64,000 nt of DNA from Streptomyces spiroverticillatus (GTDB lineage Bacteria > Actinomycetota > Actinomycetes > Streptomycetales > Streptomycetaceae), in contig BMUX01000003.1 in NCBI GenBank assembly GCA_014650415.1, forward strand, positions 62,001 through 126,000, read 5' to 3'. This document shows positions 42,636 to 52,330 of the stretch, one piece after another (position 1 is the first letter of the stretch; the number at the start of each line of letters is the position of its first letter). Under the pieces are notes generated by a model, which was given only the letters and a program-made list of their open reading frames with translations, had not been told where the DNA came from and ran no database searches. The translations under genes and the position numbers were made by a program.

Positions 42636-43166
42636 GTGAGTACGCCGACGCCGCCGGCCGAGACCATAACGGCGCTCGCGCGCCGGTACCGGCTGGAACT
42701 CGACACCGGTACAACCGGCACCCCCGCTTGGACACTCGTACCGGGCATCACTGAGTTCACCCCGAAGGTGGAGCCGACGCAGCAGGACGTCACCACCTAT
42801 GACGCCAACGGGTGGACAGAGCAGGCCGTGACCATGCTTGCGTGGTCCATCGAGGCCACGCTCGCGCACCGTGCGCACCCGACAACCGGCGCGTTCAACG
42901 CTGCACAAGAGGCCCTGCGCCGCGCGTCCATGTCGTTCGGCTCGAAGAGTTACGTACGAGTGCGCTACTACGACCGCAACGGCGCTCCCGACGCGCAGGA
43001 AGGTTCCGCGCTCGTCACGTGGGAGCCGTCCGGAGGGGGCCCCGACGAGGTCGACACGATCAAGGTCACGCTTACCGGGTCCGGCCCGCTCGTCGAGATC
43101 ACCAACCCCGTTGCGAGCGGCGGCTCGTTCGCCCTCGCTGCCAAGTCCAAGGGGGGTGACGCGTAG
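42636..43166 (+). CDS. Major tail protein
   Basis: 176 residues from GTG 42636 with AGGAGGCGCCCAC upstream. Beta-rich tail-tube pattern (YRLELDTGTTGTPAWTLVPGITEFTP, TMLAWSIEATLAHR), ending IEITNP-like. It polymerises into the siphophage tail tube. One-base overlap with the tail assembly gene. Confidence 0.82.
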   Translation: MSTPTPPAETITALARRYRLELDTGTTGTPAWTLVPGITEFTPKVEPTQQDVTTYDANGWTEQAVTMLAWSIEATLAHRAHPTTGAFNAAQEALRRASMSFGSKSYVRVRYYDRNGAPDAQEGSALVTWEPSGGGPDEVDTIKVTLTGSGPLVEITNPVASGGSFALAAKSKGGDA

Positions 43167-43648
43167 TGGCGTTCGAGGCCCTCGACGAGCTGCTCGACGA
43201 ATCCCTGCCCCTGCCCATCGCCGGCACCATCTACCGCGTACCGGCCCCGTCGGCTGCGATCGGCCTGCGGACGCAGGCACTGATCAACGCCGCTGCCGTG
43301 GCCGCGGACGGCGGAGCGGTCGACGAGCAGGTGCTCGGCGATGCAGCCGAGCGTGACCTGTACGCCGATGTGCTCGGTACCGCCCATGGGCAGATGGTCG
43401 ACGACGCCGTGCCGTGGCCTGCTCTCAAGCACGCCGCGCTCACTGCCATGGTGTGGATCGCACAGGACAAGAGCGCGGCCGAGACCTTTTGGAACAGTGG
43501 TGGCGCCCCTTCTCAGGCAGCCCCGAACCGAGCGCAGCGCCGATTGGCCGCGGCGAGCTCGACGAAGTCTCGGGGCTCTACGAGTGGTACGAGTGGCCGG
43601 AAGGCACCCGCCCGCGCAGCAGCCAAGAAGGCAGCACCGTCTCGCTGA
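43166..43648 (+). CDS. Tail assembly chaperone, upstream frame (G-type)
   Basis: 160 residues from GTG 43166. A short helical domain (LIAGTIYRV... QALINAAAVAADGG) and a Lys/Ser/Ala-rich end (STKSRGSTSGTSGRKAPARAAAKK). Such proteins hold the tape measure protein during tail assembly. The second frame (43489-43830) overlaps its 3' end in the -1 frame, the standard G/GT layout. Confidence 0.78.
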   Translation: MAFEALDELLDESLPLPIAGTIYRVPAPSAAIGLRTQALINAAAVAADGGAVDEQVLGDAAERDLYADVLGTAHGQMVDDAVPWPALKHAALTAMVWIAQDKSAAETFWNSGGAPSQAAPNRAQRRLAAASSTKSRGSTSGTSGRKAPARAAAKKAAPSR

Positions 43649-43830
43649 GCTGGACCCAAATTCTCAACGAGTGGCCCCTCGTCGAGGCCGATCTGCACGA
43701 GGTCTACGGCATCGACGCCGGCGCCCCCGATCTGCTGCATACCCGTTCGTGGCGTTGGCTGCGCGTGCGCGTGCTCGGCCTGCTCAGCGCTGAATCTCGT
43801 CTCGCACGGGTGCTCACCCCTCCGCCCTAA
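43489..43830 (+). CDS. Tail assembly chaperone, downstream frame (T part)
   Basis: 113 codons in the -1 frame relative to the previous gene: EQWWRPFSGSPEPS, DEVSGLYEWYEWPEG, then QILNEWPLVEADLHEVYGIDAGAPDLLHTRSWRWLRVRVLGLL. It probably is the C-terminal part of a frameshift product. There is a CCTTTTGG run at the overlap start but no canonical X XXY YYZ heptamer, so the slip site is uncertain; a TTG at 43489 is an alternative start. Confidence 0.65.
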   Translation: MEQWWRPFSGSPEPSAAPIGRGELDEVSGLYEWYEWPEGTRPRSSQEGSTVSLSWTQILNEWPLVEADLHEVYGIDAGAPDLLHTRSWRWLRVRVLGLLSAESRLARVLTPPP

Positions 43831-43874
43831 GCCCCCGCACCACCGGGAGCACGACCCCCCGGAGGTGATGAGCC

Positions 43875-46286
43875 GTGGCGCTTATGGTCGGCGAGCTCGC
43901 CGCAACCGTCGTCATCGACGATTCCGGCGTCGGCTCCGGCATGGCGCGCGCCCGCGGCGCGGTGCAGTCGGGCGGTAACCAGATCACCGCCGCCGCGGAC
44001 CGTACCGGGCAGCAGGCGGGCGACGCGCTCGGCGATGGTCTCGCCGACGGCGCCACCGACGGGGGCAACCGGGCATCGCGCGGAATGGGCACCGCGCTGA
44101 AAGGTTTCGCCGCCGCGGCAGTGGGCGCCGGCATCGGTGCCGCACTCATGGCCGGTATCGGCCAGGCCCTCGAACAGGGCAAGATCCCCGGGCAGTTGCA
44201 GGCGCAGCTCGGTACCACCGGCCCCGTTGCTGCGCGGTACGGCAAGGTGGCCGGCTCCCTTTACGCCGGCGCGATCGTCGACTCGGTGCAGGACGGCGCA
44301 ACGATCCTGACCGGGATCGCCCGTCAAGGGCTGCTGCCACCGGAGGCCACGCAGGGGCAGATCAAGGCCATGGCGACGCAGGTCGCTGATACTGCGTCGG
44401 TCATGGGAGAGGACGTCTCCAAAGTCTCCCGCGCCGTTGGCACGATGCTGAAAACCGGCATCGCGAAAAACGCCAAAGAGGCGATGGACGTCCTTGTCAA
44501 GGGGACGCAGAACGGCACCAATTCGGCTGAGGATCTGCTCGATACCTTCGCTGAGTACAGCACGCAGTTTCGCGATCTGGGGCTCGACTCACAGACCGCA
44601 ATGGGGCTCATGCAACAAGGGCTCCAGGGCGGTGCGCGCGACGCCGATACTGTCGCCGACGCGCTGAAGGAATTCGCGATCCGCAGTAAGGACATGTCCA
44701 AGGGGAGCGTTGCGGCTTTCAAGGACATCGGACTTAACGCCGACAGCATGGCGAAGGTGTTCACCAAGGGTGGACCGGAAGCCAGTAAGGCCCTCGATAC
44801 TGTCCTGACGCGTATCAAGGCGATTGAAGATCCAGCCAAGCGGAACGCAACTGCGGTCGCGCTTTTCGGCACTAAGGCCGAAGACCTGCAAGGCGCGTTG
44901 TTCAAGCTCGATCCGTCAACGGCTGTTGCTGCGCTCGGAAATGTAAAGGGCGCAGTTGACGGGGCGGGCGACGCCATGCGCGACAACGCCGCGACCAAGA
45001 TCGAAACGTTCAAGCGGGCGGCGATTCAGGGTGTCGTCGAACTGCTCGGCACGTACGTGATTCCCGCGCTGATGACCGGCGCACAGTGGATCGGCACGCT
45101 TGGCTCGGCGTTCGCCACCGCGGGCGCGTTCATCGCGCAGCACTCGACGATCTTCTCGATTGTCGCCGGCGTCATCCTGGCGCTACTGCTTCCGACGCTG
45201 ATTGTCCTTGCCGTGCAGGCGACGACGACCGGCGCCGCGGTGGTGGCGAGTTGGGTCGCACAGTCAGCAGCCGCAGTAGCTACCGGCGCTCGGTTCCTCG
45301 TAACGAACGGCCTGCTTCTTGCGGGGTGGATCGCGCAGGGAGTCGGCGCGGGAGCAGCCGCCGCTCGTGTTGTTGCGGCATGGGTGCTCATGGGCGCGCA
45401 GTCCTTGCTTCAGGGCGCCCGCATGGCTGCTGCGTGGGTGCTCGCCATGGGCCCTGTCGGCTGGATCATTACCGCCGTTGTCGCCCTGGTGGCGTTGATC
45501 GTCTCGAACTGGGATGCGATCGTCTCCGCCACGCGCACCGCGTGGGATTGGGTGTGGGGAAAGATCAAGGGAGTTGGCAAGTTCCTGCTTGACCTCTTCC
45601 TGAATTTCACGCTCGTCGGCATCATCATTAAGCATTGGGATTCCATCAAGGCAGGAACCGCCCGCGCCTGGGATGGCATCGTGAATTGGGTCAAGGGAAT
45701 CCCCGGGAAGATCGTAAACTTCTTCCTGAATTGGACCCTCGTTGGATTGATAATCAAGCATTGGGATTCCATCAAGACCGGCGTAGCGCGTAAGGGACTC
45801 GAACTGATCGCGTGGGTGCGCGGCTTGCCCGCCTCGATCGGCCGCTCGATAGGCAATTTGGGGCGCCTGCTGTACGACAAGGGGCTCGACGTTGTCCGCG
45901 GCTTGTGGAATGGCATCAAGTCGATGGGTTCATGGTTGGGCAGGCAGCTAGTTTCGTTCGCGAAAAACATGATTCCCGGACCGATTGCACGGGCGTTGGG
46001 AATCAAAAGCCCGTCGCGTCTTATGCGCGACAAGATCGGACGGTTCATTCCGGCGGGCATCGTCGAGGGCATCAAGGCCGGCGCCCCCGCCGTCGACCGC
46101 ACCATGCGCAGCCTCGTCTCGGTCCCCGCCGCCCCGCAGTTCGCCACCGCCGGAACAATCGGCAACGGCACTGCGGCGCAAGGGAGTTGGGGGCGCGGCG
46201 TGCACATTGAGCACTGGCACGCAGGCGACGCGTCACCGGAGCAGACCGCGGTCGCGCTCGCCTGGCACGCCAAGGGCAGGGGGTGA
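43875..46286 (+). CDS. Tape measure protein
   Basis: 803 residues, GTG after GGAGGTGATGAGCC. The N-terminal 330 residues match the PhageMin_Tail type (GTMLKTGIAKNAKEAMDVL, GLMQQGLQGGARDADT). Residues about 390-560 are strongly hydrophobic with several membrane-like segments. A 42-residue repeat (126 bp, first copy from 45596, second from 45722) contains KHWDSIK and FLN[FW]TLVG. The C-terminus has the GIKSPSRLMRDKIGRFIPAGIVEGI motif of tape measures. It sets tail length and enters the host membrane with the DNA. Confidence 0.92.
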   Translation: MALMVGELAATVVIDDSGVGSGMARARGAVQSGGNQITAAADRTGQQAGDALGDGLADGATDGGNRASRGMGTALKGFAAAAVGAGIGAALMAGIGQALEQGKIPGQLQAQLGTTGPVAARYGKVAGSLYAGAIVDSVQDGATILTGIARQGLLPPEATQGQIKAMATQVADTASVMGEDVSKVSRAVGTMLKTGIAKNAKEAMDVLVKGTQNGTNSAEDLLDTFAEYSTQFRDLGLDSQTAMGLMQQGLQGGARDADTVADALKEFAIRSKDMSKGSVAAFKDIGLNADSMAKVFTKGGPEASKALDTVLTRIKAIEDPAKRNATAVALFGTKAEDLQGALFKLDPSTAVAALGNVKGAVDGAGDAMRDNAATKIETFKRAAIQGVVELLGTYVIPALMTGAQWIGTLGSAFATAGAFIAQHSTIFSIVAGVILALLLPTLIVLAVQATTTGAAVVASWVAQSAAAVATGARFLVTNGLLLAGWIAQGVGAGAAAARVVAAWVLMGAQSLLQGARMAAAWVLAMGPVGWIITAVVALVALIVSNWDAIVSATRTAWDWVWGKIKGVGKFLLDLFLNFTLVGIIIKHWDSIKAGTARAWDGIVNWVKGIPGKIVNFFLNWTLVGLIIKHWDSIKTGVARKGLELIAWVRGLPASIGRSIGNLGRLLYDKGLDVVRGLWNGIKSMGSWLGRQLVSFAKNMIPGPIARALGIKSPSRLMRDKIGRFIPAGIVEGIKAGAPAVDRTMRSLVSVPAAPQFATAGTIGNGTAAQGSWGRGVHIEHWHAGDASPEQTAVALAWHAKGRG

Positions 46287-46290
46287 TCGG

Positions 46291-47196
46291 ATGGCCGCCG
46301 GCGATCTGGTCACCCTCCCCGGACACATCCAGTTCGGCGAGCTGCTGCTCGGCCCCCACACGGTCTACGGGTGGTCAACCCTGACCGGGTGGGAGGACAC
46401 CCCGGGCAACGACTCGGGAAACGTCAACCGCAGTGATGGGCACGGGAGTTACCCGGGTCGGCTGTTGGCGCAGGCACGGACGATCACCCTCGACGGCATG
46501 GTGCTGCGCAGTGACCCCGGACGGATGGGCGCAGCCGTGCGCGCCCTGTCCGTGGCAACCGCACTGCGCGACGACGAGCTGCCGCTCGTGGTCCGCCTCG
46601 ACGACGCCGAGCCGCTGCTCGTCTTCGCCCGCTGCATCCGCCAGGCGATCCCTGTCGCCACGGGTGGGTACGCGGTCGGCGTCGTCAAAGGGGCGGCGTT
46701 GCAGTTCGAGGCCACCGACCCGCGCCGCTACTCGCTCGCCGAGCAGGTCGTCGAGGCACGTCTGCCGCAGTCCGAACCGGGGCTCGACTGGCACCTCGAC
46801 CCCGGGCCCGAATGCCTCGACTGGCCGCTCGACTTCGGGGCGCCAGGATCGACCGGCACCGTCGCCGCGCTGAACGAAGGAAGCGCGCCGGCGCACCCGC
46901 TCGTCGTCTTCCGCGGCCCCGTGGAACGCCCGAGCCTGACCAACATCGCGACGGGCGACATGCTCGAATACGACATCGCGCTCGCCCCCGACGACGAGCT
47001 CGTCGTCGACACCAACGCCGGAACGGTCACGCTCAACTCGACCGCATCGCGCCTCTACACGGTGTCCAACCGGTCTGCGCCCGAGCAGTCGTTCACGTTG
47101 CCCCCCGGCTCGACGCAGCTCGCCTTCCGCGCTGCGCCCGGATCATCCGACCCCCGCGCGAGCGTCGCCCTGCGGTACCGCTCCGCCCACTGGTAA
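46291..47196 (+). CDS. Distal tail protein
   Basis: 301 residues. Starts MAAGDLVTLPGHIQFGELLLG with the beta-sandwich pattern of siphophage Dit proteins (TITLDGMVLRSDPGRMG, PVATGGYAVGVVKGAALQFEATDPRRYS). It forms the hub between tube and tip. Four bases from the tape measure stop. Confidence 0.78.
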   Translation: MAAGDLVTLPGHIQFGELLLGPHTVYGWSTLTGWEDTPGNDSGNVNRSDGHGSYPGRLLAQARTITLDGMVLRSDPGRMGAAVRALSVATALRDDELPLVVRLDDAEPLLVFARCIRQAIPVATGGYAVGVVKGAALQFEATDPRRYSLAEQVVEARLPQSEPGLDWHLDPGPECLDWPLDFGAPGSTGTVAALNEGSAPAHPLVVFRGPVERPSLTNIATGDMLEYDIALAPDDELVVDTNAGTVTLNSTASRLYTVSNRSAPEQSFTLPPGSTQLAFRAAPGSSDPRASVALRYRSAHW

Positions 47197-47210
47197 GGAG
47201 CGCTCACCGC

Positions 47211-48200
47211 ATGACGGTTCGTTCTGCATGGCTGCTCACCGCCCCCGGCGGGCAGACCCGAGAGGACACCCGGATAACACCGCTCGGCACCATGGCGCCC
47301 GAAGGGGAGCTGCTCACCCGAGACGGCGTGATCGCCGGCGGAAAGCCGTTCGCGGCGACGAGCGCAGCAGCGATGCAGGTACAGATCGGCGTCGGGCGCG
47401 CAGTCGTGCAGGGCACGAGCGCGCAGGGTGCCTATCCCGTAGCGATCACTGCGCCCGAAGTTCTCACCGTGACCGACGGCAACGCGCAGTTCGGCCGGAT
47501 CGACTCGGTTGTGCTGCGCGTGCTCGACGGCCTGTACGACGTAGGCGGGCAGACCCTTGCCCGCGCCGAGATCGTGCAGGGCGAGCCGATCGCCACCCCG
47601 CAGCCCCCGAACCTTCCCCCCGCCACGCTGCGACTGTGGGACATCGCCGTACCCGCGGGAACCTCTGCCGGAACCGGAGGGATCAACTGGGCAACCGCGC
47701 TCGGCGACCGCCGCCGGTACACCGCGGCGTACGGCGGGATCATTCCGCCCGGATACGGGTCGAGCTACACCGGCAGCTACCCCGGGCAGTACCGCGACAA
47801 CGGCAGCGGACTGGACCGATGGGACGGCGCAGCCTGGCGCCCCCTCGAACCGTCCGTCGGCTGGACCCCGGTAAGCCTTGCGGCCGGCTACACCAACAAC
47901 GGCAACGCGCAGGGCGTCGTCAGATACCGCAGGATCAACATTGCGGGTGTGCCGCACATGCAGTGGCGGGGCGGCGTGAGCTGGACCGCGAACGGCAACC
48001 CACCGAACACCACCTACCCGTTCGCCGCCGCGCTTCCTGCCGGATACCGGCCCGCGACCCTGATCTCGCTACCGATCGCCGCGGGCGGCGTCGACATCAA
48101 GATCGACTTTCAGACCGGCGGACTCGTCAAGCTCATCCCCAGTACGGGGCTCACCACCTGGGCTTCACTGCACGGCCTGTTCTACCCACTCGACGCGTGA
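47211..48200 (+). CDS. Tail/base-plate protein
   Basis: 329 residues, ATG after AAGGAGCGCTCACCGC. The N-terminus (RSAWLLTAPGGQTREDTRITP) and a beta-rich middle with RAVVQGTSAQGAYPV resemble tail-tip proteins that precede the hub endopeptidase-type proteins. The C-terminal part (GWTPVSLAAGYTNNGN, MQWRGGV...) is Gly/Asn-rich, typical of fibre domains. Confidence 0.65.
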   Translation: MTVRSAWLLTAPGGQTREDTRITPLGTMAPEGELLTRDGVIAGGKPFAATSAAAMQVQIGVGRAVVQGTSAQGAYPVAITAPEVLTVTDGNAQFGRIDSVVLRVLDGLYDVGGQTLARAEIVQGEPIATPQPPNLPPATLRLWDIAVPAGTSAGTGGINWATALGDRRRYTAAYGGIIPPGYGSSYTGSYPGQYRDNGSGLDRWDGAAWRPLEPSVGWTPVSLAAGYTNNGNAQGVVRYRRINIAGVPHMQWRGGVSWTANGNPPNTTYPFAAALPAGYRPATLISLPIAAGGVDIKIDFQTGGLVKLIPSTGLTTWASLHGLFYPLDA

Positions 48201-48218
48201 ACCGACGGGGGGTGAACC

Positions 48219-49319
48219 GTGGCCGCTCCCACGTACCGAATCCTGCTCTGCGACCTGCGTTCCGACCAACTGCTCGACGTGCTGCCCGTGCAGCAGGTCA
48301 CCCTCGACGACTGGATCGGCAAGACCGGCAGCTTTGCCGGAACCGTGCCCGTACCCAACGCAGCCATCGCCACCAGGGCGCGCCGCGCCATCCTCCCCGG
48401 ACGTACCGCGGTATGGGTCGAGCGCGACCGGGCGATCTGGTGGGGCGGAATCCTCTGGACCGCCAACGTGTCGAGCAGCGACCGCGGGTTTCTCGGCGTG
48501 CAGATTCAAGCGGGCGGATGGGATTCCTACCTCGACCACCGGCTACTCCTCGACTCGCACAAGGCAACGCAGACAGATCAATTCGACATCGCCCGCGCAC
48601 TCGTCGACTACGCGCAGTCCACCCCCGGCGGCGACATCGGTATCGAGGCCGGCACCGAACTGTCCGGCGTACTGCGCGACCGCGAGTACAGCAGATACGA
48701 CATGCCCACCATGCGCGACCTGCTCGCGCAGCTCGGCTCGGTCGAGGGCGGTTTCGAATGGCGGATCGCCTCGTACCGCGACCCGGAAAGCGGGCGCCGC
48801 ATCAAGCGGCTGCAACTGGGCTCGCCCGTGATCCGCGCCGGTACGAACACCATCGTTCTTGACCACCCCGGGCCGGTGTTGTCGTACGCGTGGCCTATCG
48901 ACGCCACCGGCAAGGCGAACGCATGGCAGTCCCGCGGCGCCACCACCAACCAGAACCAAGCGACTGACTCGGTTCCGCTGGTTTCCGAGCTGCTCGTCGA
49001 CCGCGACGACATCGCCGCCGGCTGGCCGCGCCTCGACGGCAGCTCTGACTACTCCACCGTTTCCGACCTCCGAACCCTGAACGCGCACGCCGCGGCCGAT
49101 AAGGCGCGCGCCCTCGACCCGCGGACCATTCCCGAGATCACCGTGCGCATGGACGGGTCGATATCCCCCGCGTTGCTCGGCGCCACCATCCGACTGCGCG
49201 TGCGTGACCTCTGGTGGCCGGAAGGGCTCGACCAGCGATACCGCGTGGTGGGTCTGGCGATCACCCCGCCCGAGCGCGGCCGAGCAGAAACCGCCCGCCT
49301 GTATCTGGAGGCTGACTGA
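48219..49319 (+). CDS. Tail protein, hub-type
   Basis: 366 residues from GTG 48219. [35 protein letters not shown] begins like the minor tail or hub proteins of actinophages. The body is beta-rich ([44 protein letters not shown]). No enzymatic motif is visible. One-base overlap with the next gene. Confidence 0.65.
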   Translation: MAAPTYRILLCDLRSDQLLDVLPVQQVTLDDWIGKTGSFAGTVPVPNAAIATRARRAILPGRTAVWVERDRAIWWGGILWTANVSSSDRGFLGVQIQAGGWDSYLDHRLLLDSHKATQTDQFDIARALVDYAQSTPGGDIGIEAGTELSGVLRDREYSRYDMPTMRDLLAQLGSVEGGFEWRIASYRDPESGRRIKRLQLGSPVIRAGTNTIVLDHPGPVLSYAWPIDATGKANAWQSRGATTNQNQATDSVPLVSELLVDRDDIAAGWPRLDGSSDYSTVSDLRTLNAHAAADKARALDPRTIPEITVRMDGSISPALLGATIRLRVRDLWWPEGLDQRYRVVGLAITPPERGRAETARLYLEAD

Positions 49320-50206
49320 TGGCTGTAGTTCCGCAGGATCTGCTCGACGAGGTGCGCGCGCTGCGCCGCGAAGTACGGCTGCTCTCGGGGCGGGCGCAGA
49401 TGCGCCCCGCCCTCGATCAGATCCTGCATGGCGATGTGACCGTCGGGGAGGGCGGGCGCCTGCTCGTACAGGACCCGGACGGGACCCAGATTCTTGCGAC
49501 TGGCCAATCGAGCGCGGGCGACTGGTTCGTGAGGCTGCGCAGGGACAACGGAACGTTGGCGTTCGGAGTCGGCGCCAATACCTATACGGGCGACGACGCC
49601 GTAAAGCAGATGGTTCGTATTTTCAGCCGTCAAGGCAGCGCCCTCTTTATGGATGACTATTACAGCGATGAATTCCTCGGTCGGCCCTCGATCCCGATTC
49701 CGTGGCAGCCCACTAACGCAAGCTCCACCACCCTCACGACACCCCAAGTCTCATGGCTAGCTGCGTCCCGCGTGCAGTGCGCGGTGTTCTACCTCTCGTT
49801 TGAAGTATGGGTATCGGCGGGGGCGACAGTGACTGTTGAACTCGATTGCTCCGCCCCTGGCACTTCATGGGAGTCGTGGCAGACATGGACGGTTGCCGCA
49901 GGGGCGACAGGCAAATGGGAAATCCGCGAATTCACTCGCCCCATGCATGGCATTCGGCACTTCACACACGCGTATTGGCGACTGAAACACCACGTCAGTA
50001 AAGGCACGGGAACGGCAATTACAAACGTCTGGGGGAGTTACCAGCGGAACACCTTCACCGTCGCGGAAACGCCCGACCCGCCCGCCGCCGCAGCGTCCGC
50101 AGCGCGCGAGCTCGGCCTGCCGCACGACGCCGAGCAGCCCGCGCCACCCCCCGCCGGCGACGCCGTCGACGAGGTCCTGCCGGGACTGCACCGCATCGAC
50201 GACTAG
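49319..50206 (+). CDS. Tail fibre/tip protein
   Basis: 295 residues. A short N-terminal coiled coil (LLDEVRALRREVRLLSGRAQM) can trimerise. The middle (residues 130-245) is beta-rich with many Thr, Trp and Ser residues (CAVFYLSFEVWVSAGATVTVELDCS) and its DNA is less GC-rich than neighbours, as is common for exchanged receptor-binding domains. The acidic Pro/Ala tail ends in IDD. Confidence 0.6.
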   Translation: MAVVPQDLLDEVRALRREVRLLSGRAQMRPALDQILHGDVTVGEGGRLLVQDPDGTQILATGQSSAGDWFVRLRRDNGTLAFGVGANTYTGDDAVKQMVRIFSRQGSALFMDDYYSDEFLGRPSIPIPWQPTNASSTTLTTPQVSWLAASRVQCAVFYLSFEVWVSAGATVTVELDCSAPGTSWESWQTWTVAAGATGKWEIREFTRPMHGIRHFTHAYWRLKHHVSKGTGTAITNVWGSYQRNTFTVAETPDPPAAAASAARELGLPHDAEQPAPPPAGDAVDEVLPGLHRIDD

Positions 50207-50217
50207 GAGAGGTTGCC

Positions 50218-51396
50218 TTGCTCCCCGAAGAGATACCTACGGTCGTTGTCAGCGGCCGATTCCTCACCCCCGACGGACGCCCCCTCTCCGGCGCCGTAAC
50301 CTTCCGCGCGCCCGGACAGATCACCTTCTCGGCGTCCGACGTCATTCTCGGTGGCCCTGTCGTGGCGCAGCTCGACGCGCAGGGACAGATCAGCGCGACC
50401 CTGCCCGCCACAGATAGCCCCGGTATGGACCCCGGAGGGTGGTCCTACACGGTGACCGAAGCACTGTCCGGCATCCCCACCGGACGCACGTACTCCGTGC
50501 TGCTCCCCCGTGCGCAGAAGTTGGTCGACCTGGCCGACATCGCCCCGACCGACCCGTCGAAACCCAACTACATTCCGGTACCCGGCATACAAGGACCGCG
50601 CGGCGAGCAGGGGCAATCCGCCTATCAAGTCGCCGTGGCCGGAGGGTTCAACGGCACACCCGCAGCATGGCTCGCGTCCCTCGTCGGGCCGCGCGGCGCA
50701 ACGGGCGCGACGGGCGCGCAGGGACCGCAGGGCGTGCAGGGAGTACCGGGAAAGGACGGCGCCCCGGGCGGTATCCAGTCGGTCAACGGCAAGACTGGCG
50801 CCGCGGTAACCCTCGCAGCCGCAGACGTGAACGCACTCGCAACCCCTTTGCGAGGGGCTGCGAACGGCGTTGCATCGCTGGATGCCGGCGGGAAACTCCC
50901 CACTGCCCAACTGCCCGCGGGGGCAAGCGGCGTAACCAGTGTCAACGGAAAGCCCGGCCCTGCGGTTTCCCTTACCGCGGCCGATGTTGGCGCAATGCCC
51001 AGCGACGGACAGGCCGGCGCTTACCTCTTCTTGAACACACCGACCCCTGAATACCGGGGACTTGCCTTTCAAACCGGGGGCTCGAATCGGTGGGTGTATC
51101 AAGTCGACAACCAGCCAGAGGGCGCCAACGACAGCGGCTCGAACTTCGAACTTGCAGCGTGGACGAACGCCAACCAGTGGAAGAGCACCGTTCTCTACAG
51201 CGACAGGTCGACAGGAAATCTCGCTATCGGTACGGCCACGCTCGCAGTCGGCGCCAAACTCACCGTTGCGGGCGCGCTTGCCCTGCGCAACGTCGCAGCG
51301 GCGCCCGCCCCTGTTGCCGGCAGCGTTGTTCTTTACGCAGAAGCAGGCGTTCTCAAGGTTGTGAACGCTGCGGGAACGAGAACCACGCTCGGCTAG
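50218..51396 (+). CDS. Collagen-like tail fibre protein
   Basis: 392 residues from TTG 50218 (GGAGAGGTTGCC upstream). The centre has collagen-like Gly-X-Y triplets (GIQGPRGEQGQ, then GPRGATGATGAQGPQGVQGVPGKDG), which form triple-helix stalks. Two SVNGK-[TP]-G-x-AV-[TS]-L-[AT]-AADV repeats follow, a known phage-fibre motif. The C-terminus (NLAIGTATLAVGAKLTVAGALALRN) is a beta-rich tip. It likely binds the host surface. Confidence 0.78.
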   Translation: MLPEEIPTVVVSGRFLTPDGRPLSGAVTFRAPGQITFSASDVILGGPVVAQLDAQGQISATLPATDSPGMDPGGWSYTVTEALSGIPTGRTYSVLLPRAQKLVDLADIAPTDPSKPNYIPVPGIQGPRGEQGQSAYQVAVAGGFNGTPAAWLASLVGPRGATGATGAQGPQGVQGVPGKDGAPGGIQSVNGKTGAAVTLAAADVNALATPLRGAANGVASLDAGGKLPTAQLPAGASGVTSVNGKPGPAVSLTAADVGAMPSDGQAGAYLFLNTPTPEYRGLAFQTGGSNRWVYQVDNQPEGANDSGSNFELAAWTNANQWKSTVLYSDRSTGNLAIGTATLAVGAKLTVAGALALRNVAAAPAPVAGSVVLYAEAGVLKVVNAAGTRTTLG

Positions 51397-51414
51397 AACT
51401 CCAGCTCGCCCCTA

Positions 51415-51444
51415 CGCCCCGCCCGGATTCCGGGCGGGGCGTTT
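51415..51444 (+). terminator. Terminator between fibre and lysis genes
   Basis: CGCCCCGCCCGG-ATT-CCGGGCGGGGCG hairpin followed by TTT, 19 bases past the fibre stop. Confidence 0.85.
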
Positions 51445-51467
51445 CTCATGCCCAAGGAGGGCACGCA

Positions 51468-52265
51468 GTGCAGTTCGTCAGCCGTTCCCAGTGGGGCGCC
51501 CGCCCCTCCCGCTACTCCCTGACCCACATCGCCAGCACGCGCGGCGTCAAGATCCATTACGAGGGCACGGCCGTTCCGGCAAGCCTGGCCAAGCCCGAGA
51601 ACCACAAGCAGTGCGCCGGTCGCGTCCGCGCGATTCAGGCGAGCCACCTTGCCAACCGGCAGGAGGATTACAGCGACATCGCGTACTCGGCGATGGTCTG
51701 CCCGCACGGCTACGTCTACGAGGGCCGCGGCGCCCGCAAGAAGACCGGCGCCAACGGCACGAGCACGCTCAACGCGCAGCACTACGCGGTCTGCGCCATG
51801 GTCGGCAGCTCGGGCCTGACCACGCCGACCGACGCTCAGCTCGCAGGGCTGCGCGACGCCGTCGAGTGGCTGCGATCCAGCGGCGGCGCCGGCGACGAGA
51901 TCCGCGGCCACCGCGACGGGTACGCGACCGCGTGCCCGGGGCCGGCCCTGTACGCATGGGTACAGAAGGGCGCCCCGCGCCCCGGCACCACCACGCCGCC
52001 TAAGCCGCAGAAGCCTGCGTTGCAGCCCTTCCCGGGCGCCGACTGGTTCAAGACGAACCCCCGCTCGCCGATCGTCGCCGCCATGGGGCGCCGCCTCGTC
52101 GCGAACGGATGCTCGGCCTACGTCGAGGGCCCCGGCCCCCAGTGGACCGGCGCCGATCGCGAGAGCTTCCGGAAGTGGCAGCGCAAGCTCGGCGACGCCG
52201 AGCAGTTCTGCGACGGATGGCCCGGACGTCGCCAGTGGGACGCGCTGAAGGTCCCGCACATCTGA
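51468..52265 (+). CDS. Endolysin, N-acetylmuramoyl-L-alanine amidase
   Basis: 265 residues from GTG 51468 with AAGGAGGGC upstream. The amidase_2 domain begins FVSRSQWGARPS and has zinc ligands in KIHYEGT and in GHRDGYATACPG. A Pro-rich linker (TTTPPKPQKPALQPFPG) leads to a C-terminal peptidoglycan-binding-like part (PQWTGADRESFRKWQRKLG, GWPGRRQWDALKVP). It cuts the bond between MurNAc and the stem peptide at lysis. Confidence 0.93.
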   Translation: MQFVSRSQWGARPSRYSLTHIASTRGVKIHYEGTAVPASLAKPENHKQCAGRVRAIQASHLANRQEDYSDIAYSAMVCPHGYVYEGRGARKKTGANGTSTLNAQHYAVCAMVGSSGLTTPTDAQLAGLRDAVEWLRSSGGAGDEIRGHRDGYATACPGPALYAWVQKGAPRPGTTTPPKPQKPALQPFPGADWFKTNPRSPIVAAMGRRLVANGCSAYVEGPGPQWTGADRESFRKWQRKLGDAEQFCDGWPGRRQWDALKVPHI

Positions 52266-52330
52266 CCCCCATCGGTCCGGCCGCGCCCGCGGCCGGACCG
52301 CCCCGCCCTTCCCCCAGTGAGGACCCGTAC

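Noticed and set aside
50590..50770. Repeat array in the fibre gene
   Set aside because: The repetition follows from Gly-X-Y codons of a collagen-like stalk.
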